Positions 1 to 6,492 of a stretch of DNA of 8,728 bases are shown here, piece after piece. Origin of the DNA: Thermodesulfobacteriales bacterium. Lineage in GTDB: Bacteria > Desulfobacterota > Thermodesulfobacteria > Thermodesulfobacteriales > Thermodesulfatatoraceae. The stretch lies in NCBI GenBank assembly GCA_026985945.1, contig JALSPN010000196.1, forward strand, positions 1 to 8,728, written 5' to 3'. Each line of letters opens with the position of its first letter. Position 1 is the stretch's first letter. The position numbers were made by a program, and so were the translations under genes. Under the pieces are notes generated by a model. The model was not told the origin of the DNA and did not search any database. It was given only the letters and a program-made list of their open reading frames with translations.

Positions 1-1
1 A

Positions 2-199
2 CTTTTAGAACAGATAAAGAAAAAGGTCCAGGAAGAGCTGGTCAAAAAAGAGATGGAAAGTCTGGAATACTGGCTCGGTGAGCTTCAAAAGGTTTATAGC
101 CGGGGGCACCAGAGTCTTCCGGAACTCAAAAGTGACTTACGCCAGTTCATGGATCGCATGAAAAACCGCATTCAAACTCTGAAAACCAAAGGTCTTTAA
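2..199 (+). CDS. 3' end of an unrecognised charged, helical protein (5'-truncated by window)
   Basis: A reading frame is open from the window edge to a TAA at 197-199 and gives the last 65 residues of a protein. I do not recognise it. The segment is rich in Lys, Glu, Gln and Leu, almost free of Gly and Pro, and begins with LLEQIKKKVQEELVKK, so it is probably helical or coiled-coil. A middle part contains EYWLGELQKVYSRG and the end is basic (MKNRIQTLKTKGL). It converges on ptsI: its stop (197-199) overlaps the ptsI stop (196-198) within TTTAAA, with no terminator visible between them. No domain, membrane segment or catalytic motif is visible in what remains. That it is a real gene is likely from its composition and clean stop; the function is unknown. 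Confidence 0.6.
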   Translation, partial: LLEQIKKKVQEELVKKEMESLEYWLGELQKVYSRGHQSLPELKSDLRQFMDRMKNRIQTLKTKGL

Positions 200-1938
200 A
201 GGAAATTCCAGAAAGGTGAAAGCCCCCTCTTCTCAAACCATTCCAAGAGCAAGAGTCTGATTTCTTCTGGAGCAGGAAGATTGAGAACTTCTTCAACAAG
301 TTCCTGGCATTCTTTATAGGAAAGGTGGCGGATTATATTCTTCACCGCCGGGATAGCCTGAGGGTTCATGCTGAGTTCATCAAGGCCAAAACCTATCAGA
401 AGTGGAATGCAGAACAATTCTCCAGCCATCTCGCCACACATCGCCACCTGGATGCCTGCCTGATGCCCAGCCTCAACCGTTTGTTTGATAAGACGCAGAA
501 TAGCTGGATGCAAAGGTTCATAAAGATGAGCTACTTCTTCATTTCCACGGTCAATGGCCAGGGCGTACTGGATAAGATCGTTGGTCCCGATACTGAAAAA
601 ATCTACCTCCCGGGCCAGAAGATCAGCAATTGCCACGGCAGAGGGAACTTCTATCATGGCCCCGAGAGCAGGCAATTCTTGAAGTTCAAGTCCTTCCTCT
701 CGAAGCTCTTCAAAGGCTTCTTTCAGAAATTCTTTGGCCTGGTGTAATTCGTTCAACCCCGAAATCATGGGGAACATAATGCGGACTTTGCCATAGATGC
801 TGGCCCGCAGAATAGCCCGAAGCTGGGTCTTAAAAAAGGCCGGATTTTTGAGACAGAGCCTTATGGCCCTAACCCCTAGGGCGGGGTTGATCTCCTCTGG
901 GAGTTCAAGTTCTTCGGCAAATTTGTCTCCCCCGATGTCAAGGGTTCGAAAGGTCACCATCTCCGGCCGGAATCCTTCTACCACCTGTCGGTAAGTGGCA
1001 TAAAGTTCCTCCTCACTCGGGAGGTCTTTTCGGGTTACATACAGGTATTCCGTGCGGTAAAGGCCCACTCCTTCGGCCCCAAATTCAAGGGCCAGGGGAA
1101 TTTCGTCCAGAAGTTCAATATTGGCCCTCACAGCAACCCGGCGTCCATCAAGGGTCTGGGCAGGCTCTTTGGCAAATCTTGAAAGATGAGCCCTCCTTTC
1201 CTGGCACTCTATCCGGCGGTCCAGAAATTCTTCGATTACTTCCTGGGTAGGGTTAACGATTACCTCTCCGGAAAGGCCATCCACAATGAGAAGATCACCG
1301 GGATTTACTTTTTCAGTAACTCCCTTTACCGCCACCACGGCCGGAATTCCCAGGCTTCGGGCCACAATAGCGGTGTGAGAGGTACGGCTTCCCACCTCGG
1401 TTACAAAGGCCTGGGTGGTATCCGGACGAAGGCGTGCCGTATCAGCGGGTGATAAATCATGGGCTACGATAATAGCCGGCTCTTTGAGTACGGTCTGGTT
1501 GTTTTGGCCCTGAAGGGCCAGGATAACTTTATCGATAAGGTGTTCCAGATCATGGACTCGTTCGCGGAGATAAAAATCTCCAAGACTCAAAAAAATCTGC
1601 CGGTAGCGGGATAGCACTTTTCGCAGGGCCCATTCGGCATTCATAAAAGATTCGCGGATGTATTTTTCAGTCTCTCTGATAAGGGAAGGATCCTTTAGCA
1701 TGAGAATGTGGGCGTCGATAATGGAAAGGGGCTGAGCCATCTCAGAGGGAATATGTTTCTTTACCTCTTCCAGATCCCGGATGGTTTCTTCAAGTGCTCG
1801 GTGGAATCTTTTCAGTTCCCGAGAAACTTCGTCGGGTTTTAAAATGCGGCGCGTTATCTTGATCCGGCCGGTGAGAAAGATATAAGCCGGCCCGATAGCT
1901 ACTCCGGGAGAGACTCCGATCCCCTTTAGTTTCTTCAT
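196..1938 (-). CDS. ptsI: PTS Enzyme I, phosphoenolpyruvate-protein phosphotransferase
   Basis: Cytoplasmic Enzyme I takes phosphate from PEP onto a histidine and passes it to HPr. At 580 residues it has the usual family length and order: N-terminal HPr-binding and swivelling phosphohistidine domains (about 1-230), then the PEP-binding TIM barrel (about 255-540). The active-site histidine is His188 in GSRTSHTAIVARS. PEP- and metal-site elements are GLYRTEYLY (Arg295), FRTLDIGGDK (Arg331), GAMIEVPSA (Glu430), GTNDL (Asn453, Asp454) and the catalytic Cys501 in MCGEMAGE. All expected key residues are present, so it should be active. Its ATG overlaps the ptsH TGA (ATGA, 1935-1938) and lacks a strong Shine-Dalgarno, which points to translational coupling. 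It is the last gene of the run, and its stop overlaps that of a convergent gene. A PEP synthase or PPDK is excluded by the EI-specific N-terminus (GIGVSPGVAIGPAY). Confidence 0.97.
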   Translation of the reverse strand: MKKLKGIGVSPGVAIGPAYIFLTGRIKITRRILKPDEVSRELKRFHRALEETIRDLEEVKKHIPSEMAQPLSIIDAHILMLKDPSLIRETEKYIRESFMNAEWALRKVLSRYRQIFLSLGDFYLRERVHDLEHLIDKVILALQGQNNQTVLKEPAIIVAHDLSPADTARLRPDTTQAFVTEVGSRTSHTAIVARSLGIPAVVAVKGVTEKVNPGDLLIVDGLSGEVIVNPTQEVIEEFLDRRIECQERRAHLSRFAKEPAQTLDGRRVAVRANIELLDEIPLALEFGAEGVGLYRTEYLYVTRKDLPSEEELYATYRQVVEGFRPEMVTFRTLDIGGDKFAEELELPEEINPALGVRAIRLCLKNPAFFKTQLRAILRASIYGKVRIMFPMISGLNELHQAKEFLKEAFEELREEGLELQELPALGAMIEVPSAVAIADLLAREVDFFSIGTNDLIQYALAIDRGNEEVAHLYEPLHPAILRLIKQTVEAGHQAGIQVAMCGEMAGELFCIPLLIGFGLDELSMNPQAIPAVKNIIRHLSYKECQELVEEVLNLPAPEEIRLLLLEWFEKRGLSPFWNFL

Positions 1939-2195
1939 ACAATTTGTTGACTCAAAAGCCTGGCAATTTCTAAGACGGCTTCTTCGGCCTCTTCACCCTC
2001 AGCCCAGATTTCTACCTCTGAGCCCTTGGTACAGGCCAGAGCTAGAACATCTAATATACTTTCTGCTTCGACCTGGCGGGACCCTTTCTTTAAATAGATT
2101 TTGGCCTTAAATCTACGAGCTATCTCTGCCAGCCGTGCTGCAGGGCGCGCATGCAGCCCCAGATCATTCTGAATGATTACTTTTTGATGAACCAT
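1935..2195 (-). CDS. ptsH: PTS phosphocarrier protein HPr
   Basis: An 86-residue HPr, the small phosphocarrier between Enzyme I and EIIA proteins. The phosphorylation motif is NDLGLHARPAA with His15 and Arg17 at their canonical positions. The second conserved site, Ser46 in EAESILDVLAL, is kept; in many Gram-positive and some proteobacterial systems this serine is the target of HPr kinase/phosphorylase. No HPr kinase and no EII gene is in the window. The start lies 6 nt after the stop of the GlgC-like gene, with only a weak ribosome site, and the end overlaps ptsI by 4 nt, so all three are probably translated from one mRNA. Length and both sites match a complete, functional HPr. Ser46 suggests a signalling role beyond sugar uptake, but that is an inference. 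Confidence 0.97.
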   Translation of the reverse strand: MVHQKVIIQNDLGLHARPAARLAEIARRFKAKIYLKKGSRQVEAESILDVLALACTKGSEVEIWAEGEEAEEAVLEIARLLSQQIV

Positions 2196-2201
2196 AGAGT
2201 T

Positions 2202-3443
2202 CTAAGATATAACACTTCCTGCGGGGTAAGAAGTCGCAGTAAAACGCTCTTTAGTGAGGTGGGGATAAACCGTCACCCCTCCGGCCAGCGAAACTCCTTC
2301 TGGAATCTCGGTAGATCGGCCTATAACGGTGAGGCCCTCCTCACCTCCTATTTTTGCCCCTTCTCCGATGAGCACTTCGGTATCCGTGATAGTCCGTTCC
2401 AGACAGGCCCCGCGTTTGACTACCGTATCGTAAAAAAGAATCGAATCCCGCACCACCGCTCCGGACTCAATCTTCACCCCCGGAAAGATCACCGAACGAA
2501 CTACCTCCCCGGCGATATAAGAGCCGTTGTAAAAAAGACTGTCACAAATGCGAGCCCCAGAAGAAACAACCGTGGGTTTACGATCCCGCACATTACGATG
2601 GGCCAAATTGGTGCAAATTTTCCACCTTTTAAGATCTATCTTGGGGGAAGGTCCGAGTATGTCCATGTGACTTTGCCAGTATTCCTCAAGCGTGCGGGTA
2701 TATCCCCAGTATCCCCGGAAAATAAAACCAAAAAGCCGGTAGCTTCCAAGCATTTTGGGAATAATGTCTCGCCCGAACTCGTGTGATTCCTCCCGGGCAT
2801 TGGCCTTTAAGACCTCTTCCAGCACCTCTGGACGAAAGGCATAAATGGTAAGAGAGGCGTAGGGAGAGACCGCCGGGGAGACCTTTTCCTGATAATCTTT
2901 TAGAGGCCCTCCCAGGAGGGTTTTTTCTTCGATAATTCCCTGGCCGAAACGATGGGCCTCTTCAAAAGCCACCGGGGTAAAAGCAATAGTCAGATCCGCC
3001 TTATTGTCCCGGTGAAACGCCAGCAAGGGGCGATAATCCATGCTGTAAATATGATCTCCTGAGAGGATAAGCACTACTTCTGGTGCCCAGCGCTTTATAA
3101 ATTCGAGATTTTGATAAACCGCATCCGCCGTTCCCTTGTACCAGTCCGAGGCTTCACGACCTTTAAAGGGAGGCAAAATAAAGATTCCGCGCTTGCGACC
3201 GCACATGTCCCACGGAAGCCCATAATCCAGATGATTCATAAGGGAGTAAGGCCGGTATTGGGAAAGGACCCCTACCAGCCAGATGCCGGAATGCATCAAG
3301 TTACTTACCGGAAAATCAATTACCCGGTAAAGCCCTCCAAAGGGGACCGCGGCTTTAGGGCGAAAAAAAGTCAAGACGGAAAGTTCATCCACCCGTCCGC
3401 CGGCCAGAATTAACGCCAAAACCGGAACCCGAGAGTTTTTCAT
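2202..3443 (-). CDS. GlgC-like sugar-phosphate nucleotidyltransferase (glucose-1-phosphate adenylyltransferase family)
   Basis: A 413-residue protein with a nucleotidyltransferase domain (about 6-270) and a C-terminal left-handed beta-helix (about 290-395), the layout of ADP-glucose pyrophosphorylase, which makes ADP-glucose for glycogen from glucose-1-phosphate and ATP. GlgC-type blocks are RPKAAVPFGGLYRVIDFPVSN (28-48), SDWYKGTADAVYQN (99-112), LSGDHIYSMDYR (127-138, Asp130 matching the catalytic Asp), EFGRDIIPKML (222-232) and FRGYWGYTRTLEEYW (242-256). The usual GGxGxRLxPLT signature is altered: residues 15-25 read GGRVDELSVLT, without the Gly-x-Gly and the Arg that normally contact the nucleotide phosphates. 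The substrate could therefore differ from ATP plus glucose-1-phosphate, or the subunit could be regulatory like GlgD. The downstream catalytic Asp argues against a dead enzyme. The start overlaps the fmdB-type stop (ATGA, 3440-3443). Family placement is firm; exact activity is not, so no symbol is given. Confidence 0.85.
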   Translation of the reverse strand: MKNSRVPVLALILAGGRVDELSVLTFFRPKAAVPFGGLYRVIDFPVSNLMHSGIWLVGVLSQYRPYSLMNHLDYGLPWDMCGRKRGIFILPPFKGREASDWYKGTADAVYQNLEFIKRWAPEVVLILSGDHIYSMDYRPLLAFHRDNKADLTIAFTPVAFEEAHRFGQGIIEEKTLLGGPLKDYQEKVSPAVSPYASLTIYAFRPEVLEEVLKANAREESHEFGRDIIPKMLGSYRLFGFIFRGYWGYTRTLEEYWQSHMDILGPSPKIDLKRWKICTNLAHRNVRDRKPTVVSSGARICDSLFYNGSYIAGEVVRSVIFPGVKIESGAVVRDSILFYDTVVKRGACLERTITDTEVLIGEGAKIGGEEGLTVIGRSTEIPEGVSLAGGVTVYPHLTKERFTATSYPAGSVIS

Positions 3444-3844
3444 GCCTGTGACTCTTGAGAAGAGGGTTCTATTTCAGGCGAAGCTTCATCATTTTCACTT
3501 GAAGAAGGGGTGTCCTCCTTTTTCTCCCCCAGTTCCATCTCTTCTTCGGCGGCTTCCAGAAGTTCGTCAAAATCGTCACCGAGTTCATCACCAAAATCGG
3601 CCCCAAATCTTTCCATCAAACGTCTAACCGCCCGAGGATCTTCTTCATCTATAGAACCTAAAAAAGACGGATCTGCCAAGCGGTCTATGCGCGTGTCCAG
3701 AGAAAGCCGCACTCTCACCCGAGAAATCAGTTTTTGAACCTTATGCGAACCACAATGTTTACAATAGGGTTCAAAATCCGAGCTCAGGACGAGATGGTCA
3801 CAAACCCTGCCACATACCAGACACTGATATTCATAGATGGGCAT
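3440..3844 (-). CDS. FmdB-family zinc-ribbon protein with long acidic tail
   Basis: A 134-residue protein opening with MPIYEYQC, the hallmark of the FmdB/CxxC_CXXC_SSSS putative regulatory family. The zinc ribbon uses Cys8, Cys11, Cys28 and Cys31; Cys15 is extra. The ribbon core covers about residues 1-42. From about residue 80 the chain is highly acidic (GDELGDDFDELLEAAEEEMELG) and ends in a Ser/Glu-rich, probably disordered tail. Many family members are shorter, at about 70-110 residues, so the tail is a notable extension. The family was named after a gene in the amidase/formamidase region, but its function is not established; nucleic-acid or protein binding is plausible. It has a strong Shine-Dalgarno (AGGAGG, 3850-3855), lies 9 nt after the DHH gene and overlaps the GlgC-like gene by 4 nt. 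Confidence 0.88.
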   Translation of the reverse strand: MPIYEYQCLVCGRVCDHLVLSSDFEPYCKHCGSHKVQKLISRVRVRLSLDTRIDRLADPSFLGSIDEEDPRAVRRLMERFGADFGDELGDDFDELLEAAEEEMELGEKKEDTPSSSENDEASPEIEPSSQESQA

Positions 3845-3849
3845 CTCGT

Positions 3850-3855
3850 CCTCCT
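3850..3855 (-). promoter_or_regulatory. Strong Shine-Dalgarno for the FmdB-type gene
   Basis: On the minus strand AGGAGG stands 5 nt before the ATG at 3844-3842 and partly overlaps the stop codon of the DHH gene (3854-3856). It is the only strong ribosome site inside the six-gene run, so this gene may start translation independently while its neighbours rely on coupling. Confidence 0.8.
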
Positions 3856-4900
3856 ATTTGCGAAAATGTTTTTCAAGTATCCTAATAAGGCTTCTGGTAG
3901 AAAAAGTATTTCCGTTATGGTTTAGTTTTTCGAGGGGAACTTCCGCCCGGGCCTTCTCCCGATGGCCTCCCGCAAACCCCAGGGGGCCGAAGACCCTCTG
4001 GGCCAGTTTGCCGGCGTCTTTGCGATAACCGTCACAACGAATGATAATCACCAGCCGGTCCCGGTATTCTCCAGAAATAAAGACCCAGCCGATTTCGTGG
4101 ACATGATTGAAAAAGTCCGCAATAACCACCAGGATATCCGGGTTGGGCACCTTGCCCACATGAGAAAAAAGGCGCTGTTTGCGGACCTTTACCTCTTCAA
4201 AGGCCCTGCGAAAATACTTGAGCTCTGAACGCCTGATATCAGAGGCCTCAATCTTGTGTAAAAGGTGACGATTCATACGCTTGAAAAGATACTGGAAGCA
4301 CAGCACATCCTGGATGGTGCATTCCTTCTCAAAATTGTTGGTATCGGTCTTGATACCGTAGATGAGGGCGGTAGCCAGCACTACCGAAGGCTTGATCTTT
4401 AAGGTGCGTAAGTATTCCGTCATCATGGAAGAGGTGGCCCCATACTCGGGCCGAATATCAATAAAAGGGGCATCCCAACCGTTGGTGAGGGGATGATGGT
4501 CAATCACCACGTCGAATTTGAGCTTCTGAAACTCGGCATTGTGAGAAGGTTGTGAATCAACTAGAATTTTTTTGGTGTATTCGTTTGCTTTTACTTGTCG
4601 CCATTTTACGAGGGGAATTTTAAGGAGCTTGATCATGGCCAAATTATTGAGACGGCGAATCTCGTTTACATGAGCAATGGTAACCTCAGAGACCCGGGGG
4701 CGAATGAGCCTTTTCATGGCCAGGGCACTGGCCATGGAATCCGGATCCGCCCAGATGAGGATAAGTACCCGGTCATCCTTTTTGAACTGTGAAAGAAGGG
4801 TTTTGACCCGTTCTTTGTTAGATTTAAAACGCGTTACCTTGGGCTCTAAGGGAGCCTTCTGTTCGCCTTCTTTTTGACTATTTTTTTTAGTCTTGGGCAT
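3854..4900 (-). CDS. DHH-DHHA1 family phosphoesterase (NrnA-like)
   Basis: A 348-residue DHH-superfamily phosphoesterase. Metal-binding motifs appear in family order: WADPDSMASALAM (Asp52, Asp54), LVDSQPSHN (Asp115), VVIDHHP (Asp134-His135-His136), GATSSMMTEYL, and GIKTDTNNF (Asp186). The C-terminal DHHA1 domain carries GFAGGHREKA (309-317), the substrate-binding glycine-histidine loop. Relatives with this layout include oligoribonuclease/pAp phosphatase NrnA and cyclic-dinucleotide phosphodiesterases; no GGDEF, PAS or membrane part is present, which favours a soluble NrnA-like exonuclease or phosphatase using Mn2+. The first 40 residues form an extra Lys/Glu-rich basic segment that may bind nucleic acid. 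The first metal motif has Ser-Met in place of the more usual Ala-Ile after the second Asp. The ATG lies 2 nt after the namZ stop without an obvious Shine-Dalgarno, so coupling is likely. The exact substrate is not decidable here. Confidence 0.88.
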   Translation of the reverse strand: MPKTKKNSQKEGEQKAPLEPKVTRFKSNKERVKTLLSQFKKDDRVLILIWADPDSMASALAMKRLIRPRVSEVTIAHVNEIRRLNNLAMIKLLKIPLVKWRQVKANEYTKKILVDSQPSHNAEFQKLKFDVVIDHHPLTNGWDAPFIDIRPEYGATSSMMTEYLRTLKIKPSVVLATALIYGIKTDTNNFEKECTIQDVLCFQYLFKRMNRHLLHKIEASDIRRSELKYFRRAFEEVKVRKQRLFSHVGKVPNPDILVVIADFFNHVHEIGWVFISGEYRDRLVIIIRCDGYRKDAGKLAQRVFGPLGFAGGHREKARAEVPLEKLNHNGNTFSTRSLIRILEKHFRK

Positions 4901-4902
4901 AA

Positions 4903-6060
4903 CTAATTATAAAGCCGAAAAGATCCAGACATTTCTTTAAATTTTAGAACTCCCTCGCTCAAAATTTCTTCCCACCAACTTTGCTCCCCGAGCTCTAAAG
5001 CAGCGCGGATTTTTTTTCTACCAACTATAATGTCAAAAGGCATTTGACGCCATTGATATTCGTAAGGGGGCAGACGCCACGAAAACTCAGGAAAATTCTT
5101 GATTATGACCTGCAAGAGATAAAGACTTGTCCACACGGGACGGTAGCGCTTTTTGTCCGTGACGAAAAGGCGAAATCCCCGACACAATTTCCCGGCCCAT
5201 TTGTCAAACCAGGGGGTAAAGTGAAGCCGCTGAAATTTGATCCCCGCAAGAGAGGAAAGCCTCTCAGAGACTTTTTCTTCGTTAAGCCAGGGGGCCCCAA
5301 AGATTTCGAAGGGTTTGGTGGTGCCCCTTCCTTCAGAAAGATTGGTCCCTTCCAGAAGAACCTGCCCGGGATAAACCAGGGCCGTTTCAAATGAAGGCAT
5401 ATTGGGAGAAGGAGGAACCCAGGGAAGGCCGGTTTCTGGAAAAAACATCTTTCGCTGCCACCCTTCCATGGCAAGCACATGGACAGGAATGGAAAGACCT
5501 AAATAATCTTTGAAAAAAAGGGCTATTTCTCCTATCGTGAGACCATGGCGCAGGGGAAGGGGAACAAGGCCCACAAAAGAAAAGAGGTCTTCTTCTAGAA
5601 GTGGCCCTTCTATCTCTCCACCCAGGGGATTGGGACGATCAAGGATTAAGACCTCCACCCCGTTCTCTTCACAGGCCTTCAAAGTGAGGAAAAGGGTCCA
5701 GATATAAGTGTAAACCCGACACCCCACATCTTGAAGGTCAACCAGAAGAACATCTATCTCTTTAAGATGTTCCGAGGAAGGACTTAGCCGGGGGCCATAG
5801 AGGCTAACCACCTTAAGCTTCGTCTCGTTTTCTACAAAATCTTCAGAAGGGATCATATTGGCCTGGGCTTCTCCGAAAAGTCCGTGTTGAGGAGAAAAAA
5901 GAAACCTTAGTTCCTCTGAGAAAAGGGCCTTGATTACCAGATAAGAAGGCCTTAAATCCGAAGACACCGCCGCCTGGTGTGTAAGGAGCCCCAGGCGTCT
6001 TCCACGCAGAAGAGAAGCTCCTTCTCCGTGGCAGAGCCTTTCAAGCCCGGTCTTAACCAT
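4903..6060 (-). CDS. namZ: DUF1343/NamZ-type exo-beta-N-acetylmuramidase (GH171 family)
   Basis: A 385-residue member of the DUF1343 family (YbbC/NamZ), whose Bacillus subtilis member removes MurNAc from the non-reducing ends of peptidoglycan fragments. Family blocks: VKTGLERL (2-8) and RRLGLLTHQAA (21-31) at the N-terminus, FSPQHGLFGEAQA (55-67), LLVDLQDVGCRVYTYIWT (105-122), LDRPNPLGG (140-148), LRHGLTIGE (170-178), PSPNMPSFETALVYPG (217-232) and LLEGTNLSEGRGTTKPFE (235-252). The length is typical of the core enzyme. There is no signal peptide or lipobox, so unlike secreted relatives this copy should act in the cytoplasm, on recycled muropeptide sugars. The ATG fits the family N-terminus, but no Shine-Dalgarno is seen: the terminator U-tract runs straight into the start codon. 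It is the first gene of a compact run ending in ptsI. Family assignment is strong; in vivo substrate is inferred. Confidence 0.9.
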   Translation of the reverse strand: MVKTGLERLCHGEGASLLRGRRLGLLTHQAAVSSDLRPSYLVIKALFSEELRFLFSPQHGLFGEAQANMIPSEDFVENETKLKVVSLYGPRLSPSSEHLKEIDVLLVDLQDVGCRVYTYIWTLFLTLKACEENGVEVLILDRPNPLGGEIEGPLLEEDLFSFVGLVPLPLRHGLTIGEIALFFKDYLGLSIPVHVLAMEGWQRKMFFPETGLPWVPPSPNMPSFETALVYPGQVLLEGTNLSEGRGTTKPFEIFGAPWLNEEKVSERLSSLAGIKFQRLHFTPWFDKWAGKLCRGFRLFVTDKKRYRPVWTSLYLLQVIIKNFPEFSWRLPPYEYQWRQMPFDIIVGRKKIRAALELGEQSWWEEILSEGVLKFKEMSGSFRLYN

Positions 6061-6061
6061 G

Positions 6062-6095
6062 AAGAAAAAGAAAAGCCGCCCGGAAGGGCGGCTTT
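6062..6095 (-). terminator. Intrinsic terminator after the sat operon, abutting namZ
   Basis: Read on the minus strand, AAAGCCGCCC-TTCC-GGGCGGCTTT forms a perfect 10-bp stem (6095-6086 with 6081-6072) with a 4-nt loop, followed at once by a T-rich tract (TTTTCTTTTTC). It begins 13 nt after the stop of the 118-aa gene. The tract ends 1-2 nt before the namZ ATG, which is unusual and leaves no room for a separate namZ promoter downstream of the hairpin. Confidence 0.88.
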
Positions 6096-6108
6096 GAGGC
6101 TGGATTTT

Positions 6109-6465
6109 TTATTCGATCTCAGGAGGCGGGAGATATTCGGATTCTTTTTCGGCAGCCTTCTTGATCTCATCTACTTTGGCAAGCACGGCCTCTACCACAT
6201 CTGATCCGAGAGATTTCTTTTCCGCCACCTGATTGAAAAGCTCCCTCATGAAGGCTACCGGGACATCTGTAATAGCACCACGGGAATCTACCCGGGCAGT
6301 ATCAAACTCCTGAAGGATTTTGTCTTTCAGTTCCTCACTTACTTTTACCTCCAGGAGCCGCAATTCCCCACCAAACATGTATTTAATATGCTCTTCCAGA
6401 CCGGTCCCCCGGATTTTGCTCATCCGTTGATCATCTAAAAGAACTACCATGAAATATTCGCCCAT
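6109..6465 (-). CDS. Conserved-looking 118-aa protein of unknown function, co-transcribed with sat
   Basis: I do not recognise a domain. The protein starts MGEYFMVVLLDDQRMSKIRG; its first half looks like a small alpha/beta unit (a hydrophobic strand, then GLEEHIKYMFGGELRLLEVKV), and the second half is helical and charged (VVEAVLAKVDEIKKAAEKES), ending in PPPEIE. There is no signal peptide, membrane segment or cysteine motif, so it should be cytosolic. It has a strong Shine-Dalgarno (GGAGGAGG) 6 nt before the ATG, follows sat by 27 nt and ends before a terminator, so sat and this gene form a two-gene unit. From memory, an uncharacterised small ORF also follows sat, ahead of aprBA, in Archaeoglobus fulgidus; whether this is its homologue I cannot tell. 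A role as Sat partner or regulator is inference from position only. Confidence 0.8.
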   Translation of the reverse strand: MGEYFMVVLLDDQRMSKIRGTGLEEHIKYMFGGELRLLEVKVSEELKDKILQEFDTARVDSRGAITDVPVAFMRELFNQVAEKKSLGSDVVEAVLAKVDEIKKAAEKESEYLPPPEIE

Positions 6466-6471
6466 TTTTAA

Positions 6472-6479
6472 CCTCCTCC
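6472..6479 (-). promoter_or_regulatory. Strong Shine-Dalgarno for the 118-aa gene
   Basis: GGAGGAGG on the minus strand lies 6 nt before the ATG at 6465-6463, in the 27-nt gap after sat. It fixes the start and suggests translation at a level comparable to sat. Confidence 0.85.
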
Positions 6480-6492
6480 AAAAGGTTTGTTT

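Noticed and set aside
2151..2786. 211-codon plus-strand frame across ptsH and the GlgC-like gene
   Set aside because: Antisense to two well-supported genes, no ribosome site and no protein family resemblance.
5103..5480. 125-codon minus-strand frame inside namZ
   Set aside because: Same strand but a different frame of namZ; Pro/Phe/Gly-rich translation and full overlap with conserved NamZ motifs.
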